Under the pieces are notes generated by a model. That model did not search any database. It saw only the letters and a list, made by a program, of their open reading frames with translations, and was not told where the DNA came from. The translations under genes and the position numbers were made by a program. From Heterostelium album PN500 (Eukaryota; Evosea; Eumycetozoa; Acytosteliales; Acytosteliaceae), in assembly GCF_000004825.1 (NCBI RefSeq), contig NW_008805090.1, forward strand, positions 682,001 through 746,000: a stretch of 64,000 nt of DNA, in the 5' to 3' direction. Below, one piece after another: positions 1 through 11,778 of the stretch. How positions within the stretch are numbered: the first letter of the stretch is position 1; every line of letters starts with the position of its first letter.

Positions 1-303
1 AACCATTGTTTTATGTTCAAGAAATTCGTTATTTGCACTGAAATGGATCCAGTTTACATCTTTGTAGTAAAGATTTATGATGAACATTTTGAAACATTAG
101 GTAGAAACAAGTTTTATAAATAAATTTTTTTTTATTGTTCATGTTTGAACTTGGCCAACAATGAACTTTACCTTGCAATTTCCAATATCATGTCAAACTT
201 TGTAGTCTCTTCATTCGACGGTAAACCAATTTATGATGTCGAAGAATATGGATTGACAATTAAACCTCAACCATTTTTATTAAAATTAGATAAAAGAATT
301 TAA
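1..303 (+). pseudogene. Cytochrome P450 remnant with internal deletion
   Basis: Two pieces of a P450 gene joined with the middle missing. Bases about 43-117 match the end of exon 4 of the neighbouring P450 (its 1540-1600). Bases 147-303 match that gene's 2185-2341, from just after the heme cysteine to the stop. The I-helix, ExxR and heme-loop coding parts are gone, so it cannot make a working enzyme. Its last codons are open and give a C-terminus (IYDVEEYGLTIKPQPF) that the intact neighbour has lost to a frameshift. The upstream part may continue beyond the window edge. It is best read as a decayed tandem duplicate, less likely a mis-assembly. Confidence 0.8.
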
Positions 304-594
304 ATAAAACAAAATAATAAAAAAATGGAAATTTAATTTATTGAAATCTTTTGATGTTGAAGTGGTGGTTGTGATCATCATTTATCGGGGGTGTCAAAAA
401 AACACATTCATTCTCACCAGTTTAACAATTTATTTTTGGTGTCCAACTTACAAAAAAGATTTTATTGGTTGATTGTAAATTTAATATCGCTTTATTCTTT
501 TTTTAGTTATTAGAATGTGCTCTTCAATAACAACAGTCAATTCAAAGCAATGGACACTGAGAGTATCTTCTTTTAATGTGTGCTATAATAAATC

Positions 595-2275
595 ATGAAT
601 ATATTCTTATTATTTAGTATTTTATTTGTTATCTATACTATTTACTCTTATGTAGGTTAAATTACTATTTATTTTAATTAACTATTTAGTTACTAATCAT
701 GATATTCTTAGGTATCTAAGTTCAAAAAGTACACTGAAAAACATGATCTAAAAGGACCTTCGGTGTTACCTATCATCGGTAATCTTCACCAATTTGGTAC
801 ACTACCGCATAGATCTCTTTTAGAGATGACCAAGACCTATGGTAGTGTATATAGAATCTATATTGGTGATGTAAGTACTACTTTTTAGTAATAAACATTT
901 GTTTTAGTTAGTTATAATAATTCATTAACATTGTTATTAATTTTCTAAATTTAGTATTATACAGTTGTAGTTAATGATCCTGTGATTGCTAAACTCATTT
1001 TAGTCACACATATCGATAACTTTTTGAATAGAATTCAAAATCCAACATTGAGTTTATCTACCAATCACTATGAGGATCTAGTTGGTTCAAGAGATGAACG
1101 TTGGTATCACAACCGTAAGTTGGTAGCAAACTCTTTCTCAAAGAATAAACTACGAACCACTGTATCTGTCATTGAGAAACAAGCAGATCAATTCGTTATG
1201 ATGATGTCTCAATTCGAGAGTTCAGGTCAACCAGTAAGTAATTGAATTGATAAACTATCGATATATCATTGATAAAAGCACTAATATATATATAATATAA
1301 TTTTATTATAGTTTTCACCAATGAAATATTGTAAGAAATATGCATTGAATATTATCTTTAGTATTGTATTGGCAGATGAGATTCCATACGAGGAGGGTGT
1401 TGATGAAGGTAGATTGGGAATGTTGATAGATCCTGTAAATTCTCTTGCCAAGAGGGCTGCGACAGGATCGCTAGTCGACTTTGTCAAGATTTTGCAACCA
1501 ATATATTATTTATCCCAAAAGTTGGTTGGAACTGGTATGGATCCAGTTTATAAATTCGTTGCTAAATTATATGATGAACATGCTGAAACCATTGATTATA
1601 ATAAGTAAGTTAACTTTAATAATGTAATGTTAATACGAAACTTAAAAAATAATAATAATAATAATTTATAATAGTCCACGTGATTTAATGGATGTTTTAA
1701 TTATTGATTCAGAAGGTAAAGATAGACATGGTGTAATTGCAGTTACTATTGACTTTTTAATTGCTGGAACAGATACTAGTGCAACTACTATTGAATGGTT
1801 CCTTTTGTTCATGGCCAATAATCCAGATATTCAAGAAAAGGTTGGAAATGAACTTAGGGAAGTTGTCGGTGCCAACGGAAAGCTAACACTTGCCAACAAA
1901 CCGAATACTCCATATTTGAATGCTGTCATCAAAGAATCGTTGAGAATGAAATTAATTGCACCACTCGGAATACCTCGTCAGGCAAAGGAATCGATATTGT
2001 TGGACGATCAAATATTCATACCAAAGGGTTCCCAAATTCTAATCAATTACTTTGGATTGTGTCACGATGAGAAACATTGGGATAAACCAGAGAAGTTCCA
2101 ACCAGAGCGTTTCTTGCATAATGAAGAGAAACACAATGATTTCTACCTTCCATTCGGTGCAGGACCACGTAATTGCGTAGGAATGAACTTGGCCAACGAT
2201 GAACTTTACCTTGCAATTTCCAATATCATGTCAAACTTTGTAGTCTCCTCATTCGATGGTAAACCAAATCAATGA
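595..2275 (+). CDS. Cytochrome P450 (dictyostelid microsomal type)
   Basis: Exons 595-651, 712-870, 955-1233, 1312-1604, 1675-2275; 462 residues. It starts with a short hydrophobic ER anchor, then a Pro-rich hinge (KGPSVLPIIGN). Signatures are an I-helix oxygen-binding AGTDTS near residues 293-298, ExxR (ESLR) at 350-353, PERF, and heme loop FGAGPRNCVG at 423-432 with the ligand Cys430. This is a heme monooxygenase. It lies 278 bp upstream of a terpene synthase on the same strand, so oxidation of that enzyme's terpene is a reasonable guess. The open frame ends about 20 codons early: an extra A in the run at 2266-2268, compared with the fragment at 147-303, shifts the frame just before the conserved C-terminal strand. 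This may be a sequencing error, or real and mild damage. CYP family number not assigned. Confidence 0.88.
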
Positions 2276-2553
2276 CGTCGAAGAATATGGATTGACAATT
2301 AAACCTCAACCATTTTTATTAAAATTAGAATAAAAGAGTTTAAAATAAATAATTATTTATTTTTTACAAAATTTTAACACAATAATAAACTATACAATAA
2401 AATGCCTATCTAATTTCTTTTAATAAAAAATTAAGATTAATAGAGTTACAGGTTGATATTTATTTGATTTTTTAATAATCGACCAAAAGAAAAAAATTTT
2501 TTAGAAAAGAAGTAATTCATTTCTTATCAAAAATAAACGATTATAACTATAGT

Positions 2554-3492
2554 ATGAGTGCAAAAAATGATATAGTATTCGAATGGGATGGAAATAAATA
2601 CAAGGATAGACAATTTAATATACCTCTGATTGAATTTAAATATTGTGATTCAAAAGAGAATCAATATTTCAGACAAATAAAGGAAGAGTTGATCAAATGG
2701 AAGAGTGGCTATCAAGTAATGTGGGTAAGCGATCACATTGTTCAGTTTGGTTTGCTCTGCTTTCCACAAGCCGACCAAGCACAGATTCTCAATATTTGTA
2801 AGATTATCGAGTGGATCTTTATATTCGATGACTACATTGAAAAGGCAGGTAAAAATGAGCAGTACATTAACGAGTTGTTCGATCGTCAGAATAGAGCGAC
2901 ACACGACATCTATGGAACGATCTACTGGGATGTTGTTGATGAATTCTTGGGTGACAAAGCACTGGTTGACCACTCAATAGAATCAGCTAAACAAGGATTC
3001 CTCTATACCGTTGGACATCGTGGAACCATAAACAGTTCGACCAGCTACGATCAATACACAGCGATCAGATTGGAGGATTCTGCAGCCTATTTCGTAATTA
3101 CTTCGTTTATTGCTAATTTGGAATTGCCATACTCTGGTAGTGAACTAAGTAGCGATATTTTAGAGTGCAATGATTTCAAGTTGTTTCGTCACTACTATGG
3201 TGTGGCATGTCAGTTAGTCAATGACGTCTATTCATTCCGTAAGGAGATGGCTGATAACGACTTGGTAAACTATGTAAAGATTCTAACTCTAAAGAACAAC
3301 GATCCACAGCAATCAATCAATGAAGTGGTTGCATTAATCAATGAAGCATTCGATCAAATGGCTATACAGATCGATTTACTCAAAAAGCAATATCCAAACA
3401 ACCAGACACTCCACCAATATCTACAAGCAGGTTTAACTATCACTGCTGGTAATTTATTTTTCAGTCAGACAACAAAAAGATATAATAAATAA
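2554..3492 (+). CDS. Terpene synthase (amoebal, class I)
   Basis: Single exon, 312 residues. Class I terpene cyclase of the microbial-type family found in social amoebae. It ionises a prenyl diphosphate (probably FPP or GPP; the substrate cannot be read from sequence) and cyclises it. The aspartate-rich metal motif is FDDYIE, with Asp92, Asp93 and Glu96. The second metal motif is NDVYSFRKE, with Asn223, Ser227 and Glu231. Both are intact. Length is slightly below usual for the family and there is no intron, but the N-terminal FEWDG and IPLIEF segments are present, so the ATG at 2554 looks right. It forms a tandem with the P450 upstream. Terpene synthases in D. discoideum are development-regulated; no such signal could be read here. 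Confidence 0.92.
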   Translation: MSAKNDIVFEWDGNKYKDRQFNIPLIEFKYCDSKENQYFRQIKEELIKWKSGYQVMWVSDHIVQFGLLCFPQADQAQILNICKIIEWIFIFDDYIEKAGKNEQYINELFDRQNRATHDIYGTIYWDVVDEFLGDKALVDHSIESAKQGFLYTVGHRGTINSSTSYDQYTAIRLEDSAAYFVITSFIANLELPYSGSELSSDILECNDFKLFRHYYGVACQLVNDVYSFRKEMADNDLVNYVKILTLKNNDPQQSINEVVALINEAFDQMAIQIDLLKKQYPNNQTLHQYLQAGLTITAGNLFFSQTTKRYNK

Positions 3493-3937
3493 ATCTGTTC
3501 ACTGCATTGGCGATGTAAATAGATGCAGACTTGACCTTTCATTTTATCCTTGGGATTGACTCGCCTTAACTTTATTTTTTAATTTGTTATTAAAAATTGA
3601 ATTATTTCAGATCTGTTTCACCCCAATTTTATGAGAAAAAATGCACACCATTTTTTTTTTATTTTAAAAACATTCATGATCTAAATTGTTTGAATAAAAA
3701 AAAATACATGATCTGAGTGGGACCTCTAAAAAAAGAATGATCAAAGCCAAAAAATTTTTTTTTTTTTTTTTAAAATTTCTTTTATATCTATTGTTGCATT
3801 GTAACATATATCTATTTTTTATATATAGTTTAAAGTTATTTAGTTTATATCTATAGTTTTTTTTTATTTTTATAGTTTATATCTAATTTTATATTATTTT
3901 TTTCTTTTATAAAGAAAGAAAATTGATTAGATTTCCC
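3493..3937. other. Intergenic, no gene seen
   Basis: AT-rich spacer between the terpene synthase stop and the RhoGEF start. It contains long A and T runs (for example 3750-3770) and a TA-rich stretch at 3800-3900 just before the RhoGEF ATG, typical of a dictyostelid promoter. No open frame with coding character. Confidence 0.6.
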
Positions 3938-4659
3938 ATGGGAAATACCTTGTCATTTGATGAGTATTTCAATGGTGATCAAAATAATGATGGAGCTAAT
4001 GGAAGAAGAGGAACTATTGATACCATTCTAAGACCAAATAATAATAATAATAGTAATAGTAGTAATGAATTATCACCAGACACAGAAGTTGAAGCAAGAA
4101 GAAAGATTTACACTCAAAGGATAAAAGATGAATTGGAAGAGAAAGGAATGAAAGCGAAGCTGAATGAGTTTGATAAACAGAAACATCGATCTGCTGTTAT
4201 CATTCAGAAACATTGGAAAGGATTCTCACAGCGTCGTAAATGGAATATGTTCCTATGTAAATCAAAAGTATTGAAAGAACTACTAATGACCGAGAGAGAT
4301 TATGTACAATATATGAATATTATTATGGATGTAAGTATTATTAATTTTGTTTGACAAATATGCACTATTTTCTTGATAATAACTATCGATACTAACTATA
4401 AAATATTTTTTAACTTATCTATATATAAAGATTTATTGTAAACCATTAGTTGAAGTTATACAAGCAAATAGTAACGGTAAAGATAGAAGTAATTCTATTA
4501 CAAGTAGCTTTATTGGTGGTACTATAAGTAATAGTTCAAGTCGTGATAGTAGTCTGGGTGGCAGTGAAAGAGATAGAGATAGTACCAGTAGTATTGGTAG
4601 TGGTATAAGTATTGGAAGTAATAGAGATAGCACTAGTAGTAATAGTAATAAAGATAAAG

Positions 4660-4739
<80 letters not shown>

Positions 4740-6605
4740 CTTAAAAGTAGTATTAGTAGTAATAACATTAAAGAGGAATCATCTATTTCATCGATGAAAC
4801 CAGATTTACAGAAAGAATTTAGTTTCTTGGAAGAAACACCTTTGACCGCCGAGGAGATAAAGATTGTATTCTCGCAGATCGAGGTTATTAGAAAGTATAA
4901 TACAATGTTACTAGAGAAGATACAACAACGTGTATCTGATCTCTGGGATGATTCAATAAGAATTGGTGATGTATTCTTGGAGATCATTGACTTTCTTAAA
5001 GTACCATACAGTCACTATATCATGAACTTCCCAGCATGCCTTAAAGTACTAGAGAATGCATCAAAGAGACCATCCTATATGTTATTCATTCAAGTAAGTA
5101 ATTAGTTTGTAAACATATATAATTAATTATCAATACTAATAATATCAATTATTATTAGCAATGTAAATCAATTGATAAAGTTGCAAGAAGAGATTTACAA
5201 TCTTTTGTTAGTATGCCAATTCAAAGAATACCAAGATATGTGCTATTGTTGAGAGAGTTGTTAAAGTATACACTACCGAATCATCCTGACTATGAGAATA
5301 TCTATAAGGCACTGAGAAGAATGGAATCGATAGCAGAGTTGATCAATCGACAGATGAAGGAAGACGAGCACAGCAAAGTAGTGATGCAGATCGCTCAGAA
5401 GCTGAAACCACCTGTAGATAGTCTCATTCAACCTCACCGAAGATTGATACGCGAGGGTGAAGCCAAGATCATCAAGACTGACGGAAACAACCACGAAGCA
5501 CAGTATGCCACTATCAAGCCATCGTCGATACCATTCACTCAATCGATGAAAGTATCGATTCGCTATTTCTACTTATTTAACGACATGTTTATCATCACCA
5601 AGAAGATGAAAACCTACTATAAAGTTGAGAAAGTAATCAGTCTTCAATACTCAACCATTGTAGATCATTATATAAAGAGATCAGATAGAATACCAACTTC
5701 ACCGACAACAACAACAACTACAACAACTACAACAACACCAACTTCACCAAACAATGTAAATAATAGTAGTAACAGTAATAATTCAGATATAAAATCACCA
5801 AGTAAAGATGTAAATAGTATAAATAATATGATTGTATCATTAAAGAGTAATAATAGTAATAATAGTAATAATAATAATAATAATTTAAATGATAATGGTA
5901 ATGTATATTTTTTCAATACAATTATTATTATTAGTAGTTTGTATCCAAATACTAATTCAAATGATTAATATAGGAGAGAGACATTTCTTTAAATTACATT
6001 CATTGGATTGTGCCGTTGTTATATGTTTGGCGACGGAATCAGAGAAGATACAGTGGAAGAACGATTTTATTGGTGTGATCAATCAGATTACAGAGAACTC
6101 AATATCATTCAACCCAAAATGGTCGAGAAACAACTTGATCTATGGCGAGGAGAAACAACCAAAGTCAAAACAGCAACAACAAAGAGGCACCGCAATAACA
6201 CCAGAGAACTTTAAATTAAAGTTATCAATCTCAGAGTTGTTAGCGGTTACCAACGATCCTTTTCAACCATCACCCAACAAACAACATAATAATTCACCTT
6301 CAACCAACAACATAACAACCAGTACCTCTACACCATCAACAACAACAACAACTAATAACACAACAGCAACATGTGATAGTGTAAATAATACACCTTATAA
6401 ACCTAGTAGATCAGCATCGGTATGTGATCCACCAGAGAGTGAAAGTGATATTAGTAAGATAAGTGATGAAGATGAAGATGAAGATGAAGATGATCGTTCA
6501 ACCGATGAAAATAATAATCAAAATGAAACAAAACCAAGATCCTATTCAGTATCAGCTGTTGAGACATTATCACCATTAGATAGAATATTAAGAATATTAA
6601 GATAA
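3938..6605 (+). CDS. IQ-RhoGEF (DH)-PH domain protein
   Basis: Exons 3938-4330, 4431-5093, 5159-5897, 5974-6605; 808 residues. The ATG at 3938 gives MGNTLS, a classic N-myristoylation start (Gly2, Ser6). An IQ motif (AVIIQKHWKGFSQRR, residues about 86-100) should bind calmodulin. The DH domain runs from about 110 to 415 and ends in the diagnostic PIQRIPRYVLLLREL helix. A PH domain follows and is itself split by a Ser/Asn/Thr-rich insert. The tail is Thr-rich and acidic. The expected role is activation of Rho/Rac GTPases at a membrane. The DH domain is split by about 120 residues of Ser/Asn-rich sequence, including a poly-Asn run from an AAT tract (4661-4739). The exon 3 donor (GTAATG at 5898) is the least certain junction; a GTATAT site at 5903 is the alternative. 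Confidence 0.85.
4661..4739 (+). repeat. (AAT)n microsatellite coding poly-Asn
   Basis: About 26 uninterrupted AAT units inside RhoGEF exon 2, read as Asn in the coding frame. It inserts a poly-Asn tract into the DH domain. The opposite strand reads as poly-Leu/Ile, which is an artefact. Confidence 0.95.
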
Positions 6606-6974
6606 TTAAATGCTTGATCAAATAAAATAAAAATGTTTAAAATAACAATAAATAGACATTGCTAAAATCGATTCATTTTTGCAAACAATCATTTGCTGAC
6701 ATAGTTCAAACAAATAACACACAACAATTTTTCATTTTATTTTTCATTTTTTAAAAATTTTTTTTTTGACTTTTGTTCTGAGTCATAATTGTGATCATCA
6801 AAAAAAGTTTAGTGTCTTTTTTTTTTTAATATATATTTGTTTTGATTTTTTTTAACTTAAAGTTAGATTATAGGTATTTTTGATATTTTTGTTGTAGTTT
6901 TAAAAAAAAAAGTTTAAAAAGTTATATAATAGATCAATAGAATAATATTAATAGTAAAAGAATAAAAGTAAAGA
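6606..6974. other. Intergenic, promoter-like
   Basis: Spacer between the RhoGEF stop and the beta-COP start. Long T and A homopolymers (around 6757-6770 and 6818-6828) and a TA-rich block precede the ATG at 6975. No gene seen. Confidence 0.6.
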
Positions 6975-9900
6975 ATGTCATTGGCAGCATCAGGATCAAT
7001 GGAGAAACCATGTACTATATTGGTACACTACGATAAAGGAGACCCTCCACAAGTCAATGAATTCAAACAGACATTCGAACATGGTACCATAGAACAAAAG
7101 ATAGAGACTCTCAAGAAGGTCATCTTGTACACCGTCAATGGTGAACCAATTCCTCAATTGCTAATGCCAATCATCCTCTATGTGATGCCATCGAGAGATC
7201 ACTACATCAAAAAGTTACTACTTATCTACTGGGAGGTCATCGAGAAGACTCATCTTGGTAAATTGAAATCTGAAATGATTTTAGTATGGTAAGTAAAATT
7301 TAGATAATCATCATTAGTAATATTTAGTTATTGATCAAATACTTACATTTTGTTTTATCAATAATAATAATAATAATAATAATAATAGTAATTCATTATT
7401 ACAAGATCTTACACATCCAAATGAATTCATTCGTGGATCTACATTGAGATTCTTGTGTAAGTTAAGAGAACCAGAGGTTTTGGAGTCATTGGTCGAGCAA
7501 GTAAAGAATAATCTTGAAAACAGACATGCCTACGTTAGAAGAAATGCAGTACTCGCAATCTACAGTATCTACAGTTCATTTGAATATCTCATTCCAGATG
7601 CACCCGAGATTATCTATAACTTTTTATTATCTGTAAGTTGTTGTTGTTAATCTAATAAAATTAGTGAACACACACACTCTCTAACTTATTAATGTTACAC
7701 CACAGGAGGGAGATGCATCATGTAAGAGAAATGCTTTCATTATGTTATTCAACTGTGCACAAGACAAGGCAGTTGAATACCTCAGCACTGTATTAGATCA
7801 AGTTCCATCGTTTGGTGATATGTTACAATTCATCGTTGTCGAATTGATCCGTAAGGTTTGCAAGACAAATCCAGCTGAAAGAGTAAGTGTTTAGAACAAA
7901 CAAACCAAACAACTACTAGTAGATGACTCTATTTTTATTAACTTTATTCTTTTTTATTATCTATTTAATTTTAGTCTAAATATATGAAATGTATCTTTAC
8001 ATTGTTAAACTCATCATCACCAGCAGTTAAATATGAGAGTGCAGGTACATTGTTATCGTTGTCTAGTGCACCAACAGCTGTACGTGGTGCTGCCAGTGCC
8101 TATATCGATTTGCTCTGCAACGAGTCTGACAACAACGTAAAGATGATCGTACTCGACAAACTACTTGAGATCAAGAAGAATCATTCAAAGATCATGCAAG
8201 ATCTTGTAATGGATATAATGAGAGCATTATCAAGGTAACTAATAATTATAACAAAACATAACATAGTATAATTAACTAACAAAAAACAAAAAAACAAACA
8301 AACAAACAAATCTATTATATATTATCAACAACAACAACAACAACAACAAAAATAACCAGTCCAAATATCGATATTTGTAAAAAGATTCTAAATATTGTAT
8401 TGGATTCTATTACACCAAAGAATATTGAAGAGATCATTCTGGTGTTGAAGAAGGAGATCAATAAGACACAATCGAAAGAGTTTGATAAGGGATTGGACTA
8501 TAGACACTTGTTGGTCAAGACAATCCACTCGTCGTCGTTGAAGTATCCAGAGGTGTTGGGCAATGTAGTGCCACTGTTGATGGAGTTCCTCGGTGACAGC
8601 TACTTGCCAACCGCTGTCGATGTCGTTGTGTTTGTACGTGAGGTTGCAGAGACCTACGAGCATTTACGTTCATCTGTTGTCAGTAAGCTCATCGAGACAC
8701 TCCCACTGATAAAGATCTCCAAGGTGTATCGTGTTGCCACCTGGACCATCGCCGAATACACAAGCTCATTACAAGATGTCGAAAACGCATTCTCTGCCAT
8801 CCAATTGGATCTCGATGAGATTCTCAAACCAAAACCAATCGACGAAGAAGTCACAAACGATAAACCAAAGAAGAAAGTTGAACAACAATCAATTTCAAGT
8901 AACTATCCCAATAATTTCGAAATTATCGCTAGGAATGCTTAATATTAATATTTAACACACATTTACTTTACTGTTTATTAAAATTATAATAGAATTGATT
9001 GTAGATGGTGATTGGTATCTTGCAACATGTATTGCAAGTTCATTAAGTAAGTTATACTTTAAGGCTGGTGATTTAGGATTGTCTGGAGAGGCATTGAACA
9101 AATTGCGTGCACAAGCCATGTTGGTTTTGGTAATATTGATCAACTTGGCAAAGAAATCACAAGCATCCACATCAAAATCATCATATGAACGTATCATTTC
9201 ATGTATAAACGTATTGTCAACTCAAGATCCAATTGTAAAGTAAGTAGTAGAAGTAGTTTATATTCAATCAAAACCTATGTAATTAAAGTTTTAACTTACA
9301 TTTACATTTACAATTGTAAATTTAATTCAATTTTAGGGAAATCTGGTTGAAAGATTGTAAGCAATCATTTGCAAACTATTTGGAAGTCACAATTGCCAAA
9401 CAAAATGAAAACAAAAAGAAATCGACAAAGGAAGCACTTGTAAAGCCAAACGATATCGTTTCCATTAGACAATTGAAATCAAAGAAAGCATTCGGTCCAA
9501 TCGAGGTTGAAGATGGTAAGTTTTAAATCAAAAAAAAGGAGTACGCTTAAGGTCATAAGTTATTAATCATTCTCATTTCATATTTATATATTTATAGATT
9601 TAGGTAAAGCAGTTGGTACAGATGTTGGTAGTGATAAATTTGAATACTCAAAGATCTATCAATTGAGTGGTTTCTCTGATCCAATCTATGCCGAAGCCTA
9701 CGTTAAAGTACATCAATACGATATTGTTTTGGAGATCTCTGTTTTCAATCAAACGAATGACACCCTCCAAAATGTAACATTGGAGCTGGTCACTCTTGGT
9801 GACTTGAAGATTTGTGAGCGTGTTCCACCATTCACCATGGGTCCACGTGAGAAATCCAACTGCAAGGCAAGCATCAAGGTATCGTCGACCGACAATGGTG

Positions 9901-10379
9901 TTGTCATGGGTACTATTGTCTTTGATATCGCAGGTTCGGTCAGTTCCATCTCTGACAAGAACTGTGTCATCTTGAATGAAATCAACATTGACATCATCGA
10001 CTACATCCAACCGATCACTCACCAGTACACCGATGTCCTCTTCCGTAACCACTGGTTGGAGTTTGAGTGGGAGAACAAGATTCCAGTGTACACCAATATC
10101 ACCGATCTCGTTGCATACGTGCAACACATCTCAAAGATTACCAACATGGGTATCTTGACACCCGACATTCATCTCTCCAACGAAACCGGTATCCTCTCTG
10201 CCAATCTCTGTGCCAAGTCAGTGTTTGGTGAGGACGCTCTTGCCAACATCTGTATCGAGAAACAAGAAGATGGAAAGATTGTCGGTTACATTAGAATCCG
10301 TTCCAAAGTACAAGGTATTGCTGTAAGTTTGGGTGCACGTATTACATCAAAACAAAAAGTTGCTCAACCATCTGCATAA
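6975..10379 (+). CDS. copB: Coatomer subunit beta (beta-COP)
   Basis: Eight exons: 6975-7288, 7389-7632, 7706-7882, 7975-8234, 8360-8898, 8993-9239, 9337-9515, 9598-10379; 913 residues, close to the usual length for beta-COP. Large subunit of the COPI coat that drives retrograde Golgi-to-ER and intra-Golgi vesicle budding. The N-terminal half is the adaptin-like alpha-solenoid, with the family signature [17 protein letters not shown] across the exon 1/2 junction. The C-terminal half is the beta-COP appendage region, starting around [13 protein letters not shown] and including PPFTMGPRE. All junctions keep frame; introns 1 and 4 carry AAT and CAA repeats. Donor GTAACT is used at 8235 and 8899. 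No damage seen. Confidence 0.96.
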
Positions 10380-11778
10380 CTAAATTGATAAAAACTTAAA
10401 ACAAAAAACACATCTTATTATTATTATTATTATATACAAATAATTAAAATTGATAAATATTTAAAAAAACATTAATAAAAGTTTATTCTTTTTTAAAAAA
10501 GAGCATAATTAATGATATTATTCATTAACTTTTTTATTTTATTTCGAATCGATTTTAATATTTTTACATTTATCTATTATTATTATTGTTGTTACAACAG
10601 TAGTACAGTGATTATTATATTATTACAGTGTATGATATATAGTTAATATCCAATATTATATTTAGCAGTTCTTATTTGAGCACAAACATTGGATTTTGTT
10701 TGACTAATATTATAGAAATTCTCTCCATTTTCAATATTTATAGATTTAGTATTTGAGAACATTTGATTGGAGTTTAAGAATCTTAGGTTTTCTAATTAAT
10801 TAACAAATTAATATTAATATTCTGTGTTTGGGAAATTGTTTTATAACTTTAGTAAACTATACTTACTGAAAATCATTTTTAAATACTACTATAAAATATG
10901 TTTAAAGATTGTTAATATTTTAATTTTAAATATCTTTTTTACAAGAGTTAATGGAATAAAAAGGTAGAACATTGTTAGTATAAATATGTTCTTATAATGT
11001 AAGTTGGTTAATTTTTAAATAGTCTTGATCAATACAACTACTACTCTCTATCTAGATTAAAGAAAGTAGGAAAAATAAATGTAGAATCTCTAGAGAACCC
11101 AAAAAGTTAAAAACAATACATATACTTACATATTACTGACAACAATCAGATCCCAACCTACTTATCGAGAGTGTGTTTAGTGTTTAAACATGTGGAGTGG
11201 TTAGTGAGTGTGGGTGTGGTTGTCCGACTCTATTGTTTATTGTCAGTTAACACATTGATAACAAAATAATAATAATAATTCAATTCAATCAAATAAGTAG
11301 TAGTGTATTTAAAACAAATATAAATAATAAATTATTAACCAATTATTATAAGATATTTAAATTACAAATAATAATTAAAAATATATTGATCGGGGGTGAA
11401 TATTTAATAGATATCATCATTCAATATATATATTCTCAAAATTCTAAATAAATTGTTACCGGTCACTCTACAACTTTGAATGTTGATGTTCATGGATCAA
11501 CTTATTAATTCATTAGTATTTAGTTTGTTACCAACTAGATGAGATTTATACAAATATTTAATTTACATTTAAAATAAATCAATGTCACTGGTGTACAATG
11601 ATTTTATTGGTTGAATTTTATTCCAAAAGTATGTATGATAGAGAATGTCGAATTCACTGTAAATATTTACTCACTCATTACAGTAACCAGTATCCTATGA
11701 TATTAATTGGTGTAGTTCAACATTTTAAAATACAACCAACAGCAATATCAAAAATTAATTATATGGTATTGTTACAGA
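10380..11778. other. Convergent 1.4 kb intergenic region
   Basis: Lies between the 3' ends of beta-COP (+) and the CDIN1-like gene (-), where dictyostelid spacers are usually short. AT-rich with scattered ATT repeats. A GT-rich stretch at 11190-11220 includes TGGGTGTGG (11211-11219), resembling the G-box bound by the developmental factor GBF. No coding frame was found on either strand; open frames here lack codon bias. Confidence 0.55.

Noticed and set aside
4433-4987. Minus-strand open frame rich in Leu
   Set aside because: It is the complement of the AAT/AGT-rich coding sequence of the RhoGEF; composition is dictated by the repeat.
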